Part shown: in pieces, positions 1 to 12,013 of the stretch
How positions within the stretch are numbered: the stretch's first letter is position 1
Layout: each line of letters starts with the position of its first letter
NCBI GenBank assembly: GCA_016508695.1
Contig: VNKQ01000009.1
Span: forward strand, 372,001 to 436,000
Length of the DNA stretch: 64,000 nt
Direction: 5' to 3'
Source of the DNA: Hyphodiscus hymeniophilus
Lineage: Eukaryota > Ascomycota > Leotiomycetes > Helotiales > Hyphodiscaceae
Made by a program: the position numbers and the translations under genes
Notes under the pieces: generated by a model
What the model was told of the DNA's origin: nothing
Seen by the model: the letters and a program-made list of their open reading frames with translations, nothing else
Databases searched by the model: none

Positions 1-314
1 AGATCGTAATCTAGATGCGGAAGAAGTTCATTTGCCGATAGGCCGCCTATGGTACAGATGATAGCCTTGACTTCGGGATCCAGGAAGGCGTTGTGGATCT
101 CCGAGCATCTCTCCAGGACCGCTTCGTGGAAGGTCCTCGTGGGCCTTTCATCAAAGAAGATCTTGACACGAAACCCCAACTTCTCGAGGGCATCCTTTGC
201 TCGATAGACCCGTACTGGGAAGATGCGGTTGAGACGGCTTGAGGGAGAGATGAAGGCAATGGTATCTCGAGGGCGCAGTGCTTGAGGGACTATCCCGACA
301 GCATTCCCTGCCAT
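1..314 (-). CDS. S66-family peptidase (LD-carboxypeptidase/MccF-like), N-terminal part only
   Basis: Reading the minus strand from the ATG at 314 gives an open frame of 104 codons that runs off the left edge of the window. It contains the family's N-terminal landmarks: a P-x-D-T-I-A-F-I-S-P-S-S stretch at about residues 15-26 and I-G-G-L-S-A-N-E-L-L-P-H-L-D-Y at about 87-101. In S66 peptidases these lie just ahead of the nucleophilic serine, which falls outside the window. Bacterial members cleave L,D-peptide bonds in murein or inactivate microcin C; fungal members have no settled role and are probably cytosolic (family knowledge). No signal peptide is visible. Identity rests on motif recognition and is fairly secure; substrate is unknown. 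Confidence 0.82.
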   Translation of the reverse strand, partial: MAGNAVGIVPQALRPRDTIAFISPSSRLNRIFPVRVYRAKDALEKLGFRVKIFFDERPTRTFHEAVLERCSEIHNAFLDPEVKAIICTIGGLSANELLPHLDYD

Positions 315-2164
315 GTTGGCTCAATTTCTTAGACGTCTGAAGGGCCTGGATTGAAATGAACTAACAAGTCTTCAATCCAAAGTCTGTTAGATAGAAACCT
401 TTGTCGTGGGAAGGGAAAGGAAATTGATCAGAGCTGTCGGATGAGTCATCCCCCTATGACTATTTGGATTTGTCCGAACAGGAGCAATGTAGAAGATAAA
501 GACAAGAGATCTATCTCTCTGTCTGGAAGACTCATCACTGATTGAAGGATGCATTGAAGCACTCGCAAGAGTCTCCTTTTGTCATTTGATGGATTAGAGG
601 GTGGAGAGGTCCCACAGTACAAGTTCTGAGTGTTGCTCTCGCCGCTTGCTCGCGTACTGTACTGTACTGTATCGGCACGTTCCGGGCCTGCACCCACTTT
701 AGCATGGGCTTTGGCAATCACAACCGTAGGGCCACCACCCGTCCTCCTTACTATCTCCTCTCCCTTTACTCAACAGTCGACATCGACTTCACGGTAAAGT
801 TGCATCTCGTTCTTACACCAATCTGCCTGCCATTGACTGTCTAGACCAAGACTGGCACATAGTGACACGCGTCGAGAATGGCATACACAGCGATTCGCCG
901 ACTCGCCGACTCCTCGCCGACAGGTGACAAGATGCAATAATCTCCACCACGCGGAAAGAAGGTTCATGTGGTTCATCCCTCAGGAGCACACCATGTTCTC
1001 TAGGTGATACACCTGCCCCTCTCATTCATCATCGAATGTGCGAATCTCGAGGTGCCTCATGTGAGATTGCGAAGCTGCAACCACATCCACGCGGAGTCGC
1101 GGGCTTCTCCCAGTACTCAAGTACAGTACAGGCTGGAAGCAGAAAAGCTTCAAATCTCACTCGCGATTCACAGGAACGTTGATTCTTTTATTCGAAACGT
1201 CGACGCGTACGTGGGGAGAGAGACCGACATTCTGGTGCCTGGATCAAGCTGCTTCAGATAAAGTTCACTCACAGCTACCATGGATTGGATGACTGTCCCG
1301 GAGGCTTTCTTCCTGTTAAAACGCAGCAAGTACAGGTTGTGGCTGAATAAAAGTCGCCGATAACTGCTTCATCTACCAGATTGCACAGACGCAAAGTCGC
1401 CTCACACGAATCTCCTCCCCCGCAAGTGCCGACCTATCCCCCGCATTCTGGCGTAACATCCCAGACAAAATTTGGGTTTTGGCTTTGGGGGCTGATGTTT
1501 ATCTGGGGTCGGACCGAGAGAATGGCCGCCATGCATTGCAACCTTGTGATGGCTTCTCCTTCATTTCATCTCATGATTCTCCCGCATGCTCCTTCAAATC
1601 TTTTTCATCCCCGCCGCCAATTCTACAATTAGCTCATTTATATTGTATCTTCGGTGTCATGCACCATTAACCGTTGATATTGTGATGCCTCTGACCTTAC
1701 AAGTCCTCCAGTCGGTGTGACCTCGGAGGGTTTTATCGCGACTACGCACGAATATCATCAGCGGTGGGAATAACCAGTTTGTGTGCAATCCAGCATGTGG
1801 AGGATTTCTGCAGAGAATACCTGGCGCCCTGGCATTACTTTGCTCCGCTTCGTCACCAACTGGAATGTTGCCCTGATCTCCACGCTGTAAGTGCGTTTAC
1901 CCTAGGGCCTGTCTCGGCGGTTTCGTCACTTGTTGTTTATTGAACCCCATGTCCTACTCTCACGATCCCTCCAAGCTCCGGCATTCTTGCCAGAAAGGAG
2001 TTCGTTCAAGCTGGGCTTCGTCATTCCATTTGCTTGCGGCCGTCTCTGGCATTGAGCTACGGGTCACACTTGGTTTACACAAGGCTATATAAGTACCCAA
2101 ACAGCGCCACAGAAGTATGGTTTATTAAGTCAACTTGAAAACACAAGTATCAGCAGTTTTCATT
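315..2164. other. Intergenic region between divergent S66 peptidase and GH55 genes
   Basis: No convincing coding frame is present; the short frames here lack family motifs and conserved splice structure. A short GTACT-type repeat lies at about 653-672. The right end carries a TATA-like element. The two flanking genes are transcribed away from each other, so this stretch must hold both promoters. Confidence 0.6.
2086..2093 (+). promoter_or_regulatory. TATA-like element of the GH55 gene
   Basis: TATATAAG lies 72 bases upstream of the chosen ATG at 2165, a normal distance for a fungal core promoter with a short 5' leader. It is seen directly; its function is inferred from position. Confidence 0.45.
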
Positions 2165-4898
2165 ATGGGCTTCATTCGTACTTTTATTCTGTCCTCCCTA
2201 ATTCTAGGTTCTTCCTGTTCACAGTTTGAAATCCCCGAAGTTGAAAAGGTTGTATCTGAGATTGTTGAAAAGCTTGGGAGTTACGTCCACTATCATGGCA
2301 ACCATACGGATGTTCCCACAATCCCACCGAAGTCAGATTTCGCCACCATATTACCCAGACAGTCTAGTTCATATTGGTACGAATCTATCCAACACCAGGG
2401 AATTTCTGCTTTTGGCCCAGGTGGTTACCAGGTCTACCGAAATGTGAAAGACTACGGCGCAACAGGTATGTCCCCCTCTCTGATAAAAGCCACTGGTAAC
2501 TAACCAACGTAGGTAACGGTGTTACGGACGACACTGCTGCCATCAATGCTGCGATTAGTGCTGGTGGTCGCTGCGGTCAAGGATGCGCTTCTAGCACAAC
2601 TACCCCCGCTGTGGTCTACTTCCCGGCTGGAACTTATCTTATTTCTTCTTCTATTATTGACTACTACTATACGCAACTCATTGGTAATCCCAATGATCCT
2701 CCAACGCTAAAGGCCACCTCTGGGTTTTCAGGGTTTGGACTTGTTGATGGGGACCCGTATTACACCGCCAACTTGAACTGGGGTTCGACAAACGTATTTA
2801 TGAGACAAGTTCGAAACTTCGTCTTCGACTTGACTAGTATACCCGCAGCATCTACGGCGACTGGAATCCATTGGCCCACTGCGCAAGCTACGAGTTTGCA
2901 AAATGTGGTTTTCCAGATGAGCTCGGCATCCGGGACCCAACACACTGGATTGTTTTGCGAAAGTGGTAAGTGGGGCCTCTCACCAATTGAAGTATGCCAC
3001 TAACAACATAGGCTCTGCTGGATTCATGACCGATCTTACGTTCAACGGTGGTATTGTTGGACTTTCCGTTGGAAACCAGCAATTCACTATGCGCAATTTG
3101 ATTTTTAACAATTGCGTTACCGCAATTAGCCAGATTTGGAGTTGGGGTTGGGTCTACCAGGGGATCAGTATCAACAACTGCCAGAAGGGGATTGATATCT
3201 CAGCTGGCGGTTCAAGTGCCCAGACTGTCGGATCTGTCACTTTGATTGACAGCACCATCACCAACACACCTATTGGAATCATCACAGCCCACACCTCTTC
3301 TTCCTCGCCTGCTACTGCGGGCAGTCTGATCATTGAAAACGTTGTGCTCAATAATGTTCCTACAGCTATTCAACTAACTGGCGGGTCTACCGTTCTGGCG
3401 GGAACCACCGGATCCACAACCATCACAGGATGGGGTCAAGGCCATGAATATATTCCAACTGGTCCAAACCAATTCGAAGGTCCATTCGCTCCAAATAGTC
3501 GGCCAGCATCCCTCTTGAGTGGAAGTAAATATTACGTACAATCGAAGCCCCAGTACGGTACTCTCCCTGTCTCTTCCTTCACGAGCGTCCGAAGCGCTGG
3601 AGCAGCCGGAAATGGGGTGCAAGATGATACTGCTGCTCTGCAAAATGCTATCAACTCTGCCACTTCGGCTGGAAAAGTGGTTTTCTTCGATGCTGGAACT
3701 TACAAAGTCACTTCTACACTCACGATTCCAGCTGGAGCTAAACTCGTCGGCGAAGCATACTCAGTCATCATGTCAAGCGGCAGCTTTTTCAACAATATGG
3801 CCTCACCGCAGCCCGTGGTACGAGTTGGAACTGCAGGTAGTACTGGCCAAGTACAGTGGTCAGATATGATTGTCGCAACTCAAGGAACGCAAGCCGGCGC
3901 GATCCTTATTGAATGGAACTTGGCGACCTCTGGAACGCCATCTGGTATGTGGGACGTTCATACGCGCATAGGTGGATTTGCTGGATCCGATCTTCAGGTT
4001 GCTCAATGCCCCACTACCCCGGGTAGTTCAGCCGTAAACGCCGCGTGTATTGGTGCCTATATGTCGATGCATATCACTCCCTCGGCCTCGGGACTTTACA
4101 TGGAAAACGTATGGCTTTGGTCTGCGGACCATGATATTGATAGTGCAAGCAATACTCAGATCACAGTCTACAGCGGACGCGGTCTGTATATCGAAAGCAC
4201 TGCTGGGACTTTTTGGCTGTTCGTATCCCCAAGCCATCCGTGGCCACGAAGTAACTGACATACTTCACAGCGTTGGCACAGGCGTTGAACACCACACTCT
4301 TTACCAATACCAACTTGCAAACACCAAGAACATCTATATGGGATTCATTCAGACAGAGACTCCGTAAGCTCGACCCCACTTCCCTGCCTAACTCTCTGAC
4401 CCACTCCCCAGTTACTATCAACCTAACCCTAGCGCACCAACACCCTTCAGCGTCGTGAGCTCCCTGAACGACCCCAACTTCGGCTCTTCCTGCTCTGGGC
4501 AGTCGGGAAATTGTGCTAGCGCCTGGGGTCTACGTGTAATCTCCTCTTCTGATATTCTGATCTATGGGGCTGGCCTGTACTCCTTCTTCGACAACTACAG
4601 CACAAGTATGTCGGATATTTTCTCACCCACACCCTTAGTTGCACTTAATACCATTTCACCTCCCTGATTTGAAGATGAAGCTGATGATGTTTCTTACAAA
4701 GCTTGCTCCAATGGCGGCGGTCCCGAAAACTGCCAAGACAATATTTTCAGCCTCGAAGGCTCTAACTCGAATGTCAACGTCTACTGCTTGAGCACAGTTG
4801 GCGCCACAAATATGATCACGATCAATGGAGCAAGCGACGCTCTTTATAGTGCGAATGTAAATGTTTACCCGGACACGATCGCGCTGTTCAAATCCTGA
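2165..4898 (+). CDS. Secreted GH55 exo-beta-1,3-glucanase
   Basis: Six exons are inferred: 2165-2465, 2513-2965, 3012-4218, 4271-4363, 4412-4605 and 4675-4898, giving about 823 residues. The ATG at 2165 starts a clear signal peptide (about residues 1-19, ending S-S-C-S before Q-F-E-I), so the product should be secreted. Two pectate-lyase-3-type beta-helix repeats are marked by N-G-V-T-D-D-T-A-A and N-G-V-Q-D-D-T-A-A, followed by typical GH55 segments V-E-H-H-T-L-Y-Q-Y-Q and S-F-F-D-N-Y-S-T. GH55 enzymes release glucose or short units from beta-1,3-glucan, so fungal wall turnover or attack on other fungi is likely. The third intron needs a GTTCGT donor to keep the frame. Other boundaries are orthodox. 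Length fits the family. Confidence 0.92.
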
Positions 4899-5868
4899 TG
4901 CGATGGCGATGAGAAATGGTGGTTCTGACTGAGGTCATCTATGAAGTTGATGACTGATAGTTGTACTGTTGATCGTTCTTGTAGATATTTGAGCTAAGGT
5001 CTTGGTCTATATTTTACGCTGTATGCTCTATGGTAAGCGTATCATTTATGTAGTCGGACACCAAAATGAGTAGTATATTGTTGGACTCTGGAGGATTATG
5101 TTGGCTCGGTCGGTGACCTATTCAGGGAGCCAGATCCCAAATCAAATTTTTTCGAGGACTGCTGTCTTGTGATATTTTCTCCCAATGTGCCGAGTCTGTC
5201 GGAATAGGTCTGTTGATTTCCCGAAGATGTGGGAAATAGGAAAAGGCGAGAATGCATAGCACTACCATCATGTGTGACTGCGGGTGTCGAGTCTTCTTTT
5301 TCTACCGTTTCGCACTATTTAAGCTCAGAATACTATAACACATTTCTTGCCAAGTAGAAAAAGTACTTCCGACATATGCAATACGTCGAGCGCATGCCTA
5401 ATGTCTCGAACTTGCACGTCAATCACGTGATAGCATGATCGTATGATCACTTTACTTCGGAATTCAAAAACGCTGGGCCCTGGAATACTTGAGTTCTTTT
5501 ATGAAATATGGTATTAACCTCGTTGTTTTCGATGCCTTCAAGTAGCGACTAAAGTACGCCGAGGCTTAGACAGAAGTTGTAGGACTATTGACATGGAATT
5601 TTAATTTATATTCCGGCAGATTAACAACAGCAAAGCTACTGCAGGCCCCAGATCCTGAGGCGTTACCAATAGATTCAAATATCCGAGGAAATCCGCACAT
5701 CTAGAGTCAAGTCGGTTGCAAGAGGGTTTTCTATACCTTCAATCTTTGCTCCGGGGCAGTCTTCCGGAATCTAGGTCTACCCCTCCTCTCGTTCTCCGCC
5801 CGGCCGATAGCGTCAAGCATATCACTCCAGAAACTTCCTCGCATCTGTGTTTGAATTACACTTCAAAT
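4899..5868. other. Intergenic region downstream of GH55
   Basis: No gene is supported. Flanking frames are short, AT-rich and without motifs. It must hold the 3' end of the GH55 transcript and the promoter of the NmrA-like gene. Confidence 0.55.
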
Positions 5869-7067
5869 ATGGCGGTAATCAGACCTCGTTCCATTGTTGT
5901 GGTCGCAGTAAGTGCAGCTTTTATTCCTGTATTGCCTTCGGAGTCTCGAGTTTGCTATCACGTGATGGATTGAATCACAACGCATTCTCAAGAGCTTTTG
6001 CTCACCGAGGGGGCTTTCCGGTCTTTGTAGATCTGGTGATCGGACTGTTGGAAGCATATTATTATTTCGCGTTATGAGGATCAATTTCAAAGATCCCCGA
6101 CTAACATCATCTCCAGACACCAACCGCACCACTCCTCCCTGATCTCCTACACGCACTCTTCCACACTCCGGGCCTTGAAGTCACAGTCCTGACTCGTGAG
6201 ACCACCATCAAAGTTCCAATCCCGCACGCCCATACTCACGCAGGAAATGGTCTACAGAACAGCGGAAATCCACCGACGACGTCTTGGATCGCACATGTCA
6301 AAACTTCTTTTGCGGAACCGGAGCTCACTTCACTCCTCGAAGGGAAAGAGACACTCATCTGCTGCCTCACAGGAATTGATATCCACCTCTCGCCCGATCT
6401 GATAGCGGCTGCTCAAAGAGCAGGCGTGAAGAGATTCCTACCCGCCGAGTTCGGACTCGATACCGGAAAAGAGGAGATCCGCTCGCTGCTGCCTCCCTAC
6501 CAGACCCGCTTTGAGATTCAGAGGCGCCTGAAGAGCAGCGGAATGCGTTGGACGGCCGTCTATTCCGGCCTAATGCTCGAGGAAGCCTTGAAGGAGAATG
6601 GCATCCTGGGCATCGACGTCCTCTGGGCTTCGGTGGTTGTCTTCCCCCATGACGAAAAGGTCAGAGTCGCTCTGTCATCTTACAGGGATGTCGCAAACGC
6701 GATCGTTGATGTCGTCGTGGGGAATGGAGAGGCGCACACTGAGGTCTACACTGCGGGATTTTTAAAGACTTTGGAGGAAGTCGTCACTGCGGTCGAGAAG
6801 ACGCTGGATCGTGTGGTGGATAGATATGAGGGAACTTTCGAGGGCGCGAGAAAGGAAGCCGCTGAGAGGATGAAGCTGGGCTATTTCGACGGGGGCGTTG
6901 CGTTGATGGGAAGGGTTGCCGCTTGGGATGAAAGGGTTGATGCATGGCGTTACTTGAGGAGTGAGTCCGTTGTCGAGAGGTCGGCTGGGGACTGGGAGGA
7001 GGAAGTCGGCAGAGTCGTTAAAGGTGTTAGGGAAGGTCAGATCAAAGGAGATGGCTGTGGTTGCTAG
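5869..7067 (+). CDS. NmrA-like / isoflavone-reductase-like oxidoreductase
   Basis: Two exons, 5869-5907 and 6117-7067, give about 329 residues. The second exon reads clearly as an NmrA-like (atypical short-chain dehydrogenase) protein: L-E-V-T-V-L-T-R after the first beta strand, then a core segment A-A-Q-R-A-G-V-K-R-F-L-P-A-E-F-G-L-D. Relatives bind NAD(P) and either reduce aromatic substrates or sense redox state. The first exon ends I-V-V-V-A and joins T-P-T-A-P-L-L-P, so the usual GxxGxxG dinucleotide-binding loop is missing. The 209-nt intron is unusually long for this window but has a clean GTAAGT donor and a CTAACATCATCTCCAG acceptor region. The protein may not bind nucleotide normally, the model may miss a small exon, or the gene may be decaying. 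Confidence 0.75.
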
Positions 7068-8157
7068 ATCCTTGTTTATATGATGGCGAAATGCTGGCGA
7101 AATGCTAAGTTCTCTGTACTAGAATATATCAGTCAAGATCTCCACAGACAAAGAGCAGTGAAGACTGAGCTTGGTGAATTCTCACACATATCAGCTGGAT
7201 GTAAACATGAAGCTCCTTTGGTTCGCTTCCCCAAAATCGACAGCACGGAATCAACAGCACCATTAGAATAATTCAACACTTCGGCCACTCTCAGTTCCAC
7301 CTGTGGCTAATCAAAGTCTGTCTACTGACAATCTTGAGGTATAGCCCACGTTGGAGAGATCTGACGGAAGCCAGGGCCGTGTTGTTCCAACGAACGCATC
7401 ACAAGGTGCCTCTCCGATTCCTGTGTAATCTCAAATTGTGAACAAGACTAAGAAGTCTGAGAGTTCTGACAGTGATATGCCAGTATTCAAAGTGTCTGAA
7501 GACTTTTGAGCGTGAAGCCAATGGATTGGCCAACCAGAGAGGTGGAAAGTAAGACCTCGAAACTTCAGTTCCACATTGCGAAGTCCTAAAATACCCAACC
7601 GCTTGGCTGTATCAGAATCGGATTGCTTTGTTGCCGCTATACTTCGTTCTTATAACTGGCTTTGGCTAATCAGAAGTCGTGGGTTATACTCAGTCATATC
7701 TCTAGAAAGAAGTGTTTCTGACGTCTATTGCACGTCTTGGTTTCAGAACAAGTCTGAAACATAGAAAGAATGAAGTTAATTGTCCAAAAGTGTAGATATG
7801 AGCTTCTCAATCTAATCCAACGACGCTGCTCTTTCCATGGCTTGACTATGTGATAACACCATCTTCGTTAATTTCGCAATTTAGAATAAGAGCAAGTAGT
7901 TGTTCGATAGTTGTTATCACTTGATTAAATGGGAAGGCAATGCAAGCCTCAAGGGAGGTTAGAAGTCACTTGAGTAGATCACGTGAGTATCAAGTTGAAG
8001 TCTTGTGCGCAAGCACTGGCAGCGTCCACTTCAAGATTTCGAAGACAGCAATTCTGTTGTCTCTGCCTCTCTCTCTCTCTTTCCAAAACCATAATCGTAA
8101 GCCTTTTTGAATCTTTCAACTTGTAATGTTGAGGTTTTGCTTTATTAGTCGATTTTC

Positions 8158-8184
8158 CTCCGAGTTTCCGGCTAAAACTCGGAG
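8158..8184. repeat. Perfect 10-bp inverted repeat with 7-nt loop
   Basis: CTCCGAGTTT at 8158-8167 is the exact reverse complement of AAACTCGGAG at 8175-8184, with the loop CCGGCTA between. It is directly followed by a GCGAG-rich segment. No flanking gene explains it as a terminator; function is unknown. Confidence 0.6.
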
Positions 8185-9728
8185 CGAGAGCTCGCTCGCT
8201 AACCTTTAAAAGCGAAGGCCTGGGGAGACGAGTATGCCACGCGTCAAGTACGAGTTACGAATTCGAGGCGGAGCTGCCTCATCAGCCTTGAGTACAAGCT
8301 GAGGCTGAGAGGCTCACGATTGGCGAATTCTGGAGGTTTGCTGCGAGGATTGTTGGTCCGACAGGCTGAGCAATTGATGGCAACTCCTTTTCTCCTCTGC
8401 GTTGTCTCGACTGGCTTGGAGGGAGGATGAGAACGAATCGGAAACCTGTCACTCCATGTTTCGCCCAGGGCCGTTAAGAGAATCAGCCTTGTCTGTGGGG
8501 ATGACAAGAACTCCTCTTTCTGACAAGACAATGAATCTCAGTCGGTCTGGGATGGCTTGAGATTGTGTGTTAGTGTACCGGAGACTGGTCTTTTTCCCTC
8601 TTTTTCCTTTTTTCTTCCTTTTTTTGGGAACAGTTGTTTTAAGATCTCTGCGGGAGTGGAAGCAAGTGCCGGAGCAGATTCAAAAGTCGCGAAGAAAATC
8701 GTTTACTTGTTTTCACGAGGTGGTTCCGTTGTGGGGCCGATGAAGGTGCTCCATGGAATCTCGCCCGTTGCATATCATCAGCGATTCAGCCTCACTTGAG
8801 GAAGGTGAGGTAAGGTGTTGACGATCAATCTGCCATTCTCTTATTAGCCCTGATCATGACGACAGTTCACGTTGGCATCATCAACGTCACAAGAACTCCC
8901 AGTTTGTGATACGACTTACAAAGCCCCCTTTTTTCCGTACTCTTTCCATATCCGGAAGTACATCCAAGTCGATATTTCAACAGAATGATAATTTCTTCCA
9001 CCATGAGCGTTTGATGCTACGATACAAGTCAAATGCATATGCCGCAGCACCAGCAGCGCACGAATAGACCGGTGCTATGTTTCACGTCGGTATGAAACAA
9101 ATTCTCCACACAGTGCTATTCTGGTAGTTGAAATCCACATGGAAGACCGGATAAGGCAATGGCCAAGAAGGATTAAAGGAGGTCTAGATTGAAATAGGCG
9201 TCCAATTCGCTCAATGACGGTAGGGGGTTCTCGCTTGGTCTGACTGGCCACTGGTGTGGGCAGAAGTGGGTGCATTGACTGCTGACTTAGCAGAGAGATG
9301 CTGAATATACGATGTGACCAATAGATACAGACGGAAGAGATGTTTAGACGTCGGCAAAAAACTGCGCCGACTTTAAGCTTTTCGAGGAGCGATTGGTTCA
9401 CTGGTGGTTGGCTTTGCGGTTCGGTCCCGAGATGATTTGGATCTCGCCCACCTTTTGGCCTGGATGGCTAATCAGACACCTTGGGTTGTATATGTGTCGG
9501 AGCATGGAATCGCCACTACAGAGTGTTCCCAATGTTTGGGTTGAATGGCCGCATCGGGATGCTTCCTTGCCACGACTGAGGCAGTGCAGCACTCCATGGA
9601 GGGCAGACTACTGGCTGAGACTCTCAGCCAGGAAAGAACGAGCGCCAGGAGAAGGGAGTAATACAACCTCCGATCCACCGATACTGGTTGTTAGTTGTTG
9701 GTTGTTGTGGTAAAAATTGTGTACTGCC

Positions 9729-9827
9729 ATGCTTTCTCCCTCCTTCTTTCACCTCTACTCCCAACTCACAAGTCGCAAGTCATCATCACCAACAACCCAC
9801 GTCTCACACGTTGACGGTGGTCAATAG
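9729..9827 (+). promoter_or_regulatory. Upstream reading frame in the bZIP leader
   Basis: An ATG at 9729 opens 32 codons ending in TAG at 9825-9827, well ahead of the bZIP start. It would matter only if transcription starts upstream of it, which cannot be seen here. Confidence 0.25.
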
Positions 9828-10137
9828 ACTTATACTTCAGTATCGTTACTCTAATCCTCCTCCTTGGGTACCGGCCCAGTACAGAAGATCTGTTGTCCGC
9901 ATCACGCATCGGATACGAGGATACGAAATACTATTGTGCTGCGCCTCCGCCCGCTATCCACACCCCCTATTAAGCGAGCACTTCCGTTACCTTGGGCTTA
10001 CGCGTCCTTTCCTTCTCACCACCAAGCCAAGCCTGATCTCAGCCAGGCACCAATTTTCCTCATCAATCACCCAAACCCCATCAACACATCACCACCAACA
10101 CCACCACCATCTCCGAATCGCTCAGAATTTACTGTGA

Positions 10138-10260
10138 ATGATTCGAAACGAAAAGGACAATTCATTACATTCCACCCCTCCATTGCAGTCAGCATGTCCT
10201 CCTCAACACAGTCGTCTTCATCGAGTATGTCGACGTCCAACACCCAGGCCAACTGTCTAG
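10138..10260 (+). promoter_or_regulatory. Upstream reading frame overlapping the bZIP start codon
   Basis: The ATG at 10138 opens 40 codons out of frame with the bZIP start at 10194 and stops at 10258-10260. A scanning ribosome that used it would pass over the main start, so it could damp translation, as seen with other stress-type bZIP genes. The context around the ATG is weak (T at -3). Confidence 0.35.
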
Positions 10261-12013
10261 ATCCCCTGGATTCGTTGATCGACTTCTCCGAGTATGAGAC
10301 TGTATCATACAAATCCGAATATAAGTCTCCTACCCTATCGCCATCGACCTCGAAGTCTGGCTTTTCGAGAGCAGTATCCAGCACTCCCGCCACCCTGCCT
10401 TCATCACAACCAACACTGTCTGGACCGAGCCACAACTACGAGCTTTACCGACAGACAACTGGCATACCCCCAGGATCTGTCGCCAATACTCTCGCTGTCA
10501 ATCAGTCGATGAATCAGTACGGGTTCACCGATAGTTACCTCGCAGGACTCAGCCCGAACGATGACTTCGTCGACTTCGGCACCGCACCAAGACAAACACC
10601 TTTCCATCCATCGGATGTCGACATGGAGTTCGATACATCCAGTAACGAGCCTGCTTTCTTCTACCCAGAGCAAACATCCGAATTCGTTGATCCGAGTGCT
10701 ATCGGAGGAAATAATGGGTTACCTGCTCCCCAGACACTCCCAACACAGTCAGGCATCGTCGGTCGTCTATGGCCTGGCATGCATCAACAACAAGCTGCTA
10801 TCGCGAAGGCCCAAGCACAACAGAAGCAACAACAAGCTATCATTACACAACAAAGACAGCAGGCTATGGCTGGGCAATCAAGACAACAATCCCAACGTCC
10901 TCGTGCCTCGCATGCCCCGTCTGATCCCATTGTCGAGGAGAAGATTTCTCAATTGCTCAATTCGATGAGGCAAAGCAGTGTTACTACCGATGGCGGTGAC
11001 GCTGATACATCAAACGGAAACATGTCCCACGCTTCTCGCATGCGAAAAGACGAGGAGGAGATGGATGAGGATGAGCGATTGTTGGCTAGCGAAGAAGGCA
11101 AAAAGCTCAGCAGCAAGGAACGCCGACAGCTACGCAATAAGGTCTCTGCAAGAGCCTTCAGATCGAGAAGAAAGGGTAAGTAATTACAATACAACTATAA
11201 CGGAATTTTGCTAACAGTTGTACAGAATATATCAGTCAACTTGAGGGCGAAATCGCAGCAAAGGTCGACGAGAATACCGACCTACGCACTCAAAACAGAG
11301 CATTGATGGATGAGAACACCCGTCTCTCAGATTTGACCCGCATGCTTCTCTCGTCGCCATCATTCTCCGGCTTCCTAGACACCCTGTCCCAGAACCCGAC
11401 TGCTCAACAACAGCCTGCTTCTACGCCTGCGCCAGTCGAGAGAAAAGTTCGCAAGGACGTCAACCCATACGCCGCTCAACAGCAAATGCAACATCAACAT
11501 GTCGGCATGACCATGGTCCCCGAGCACACTATGGACTTCTCAATGCTTGACATCAACTCAGACGGAGGTTTCTCATATCAACCCCAAGTCTTCTCCGTGC
11601 TCTCCGTCCCGGAGACTATCCTCGACGCCGAGGCACTTTCAGGAAAGGGCCGCTCATTTACCCCTCTCGCTTCCGATGATGAAAAGGTTGAGCTCCCAAT
11701 CGTCGAACGCGCTCCTATCTCCGAGCCAACCACCATCGAGGAAATCGAGGTCGTTGATGCGGAATTCGATGCCGATCCAGCATTCGCTCTCTTCACAACA
11801 GCTCCCAAATCTACCTCCAATATTCCAACTGAGCTTAACATCACAGCTCTCCTCGCTGGCATCACTATCGAGAAGCCTTGCCAATACGAGCTTGTCGTTG
11901 AGTCGGCGGAAGATGTCGCTAGTGCCGAAGCAGCCATGAAGAAGGTTGAGCGCATGTGTGCCAGTCTTGTGAACGTGACCGAGAGGTTACGCGCTTTCAC
12001 CATGGACCTGTAG
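10194..12013 (+). CDS. bZIP transcription factor
   Basis: Two exons, 10194-11175 and 11226-12013, give about 589 residues. The basic region E-R-R-Q-L-R-N-K-V-S-A-R-A-F-R-S-R-R-K (about 308-327) has the invariant N-x7-R spacing and runs across the intron into a leucine zipper with leucines 14, 21 and 28 residues after the first. The N-terminal half is Ser/Thr-rich with acidic patches and a Gln-rich run (about 195-225), typical of activation domains. It should act as a nuclear dimer. The start at 10194 (M-S-S-S-T-Q) was chosen because upstream in-frame sequence looks like leader. It recalls ascomycete bZIP proteins of the IDI-4/MBZ1 type linked to autophagy, wall integrity and development, but that assignment is from memory. 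Confidence 0.93.

Larger units (their letters stand above)
7068..10193. other. Long intergenic region and probable leader of the bZIP gene
   Basis: About 3.1 kb without a supportable gene. It holds a CT tract at about 8066-8081, a perfect hairpin at 8158-8184 and, at the right end, a C/A-rich stretch from about 9720 that looks like a long 5' leader with upstream reading frames. Open frames at 8244-8531 (-) and 9075-9401 (-) have no recognisable motif. Confidence 0.5.

Noticed and set aside
1..314. S66 peptidase as the cluster's processing protease
   Set aside because: It is over 12 kb away, with unrelated genes between, and known ustiloxin-type clusters use other peptidase families.
9688..10137. 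149-codon plus-strand frame upstream of the bZIP gene
   Set aside because: His/Pro/Ser-rich reading of a C/A-rich leader with no good start; it fits untranslated leader better.
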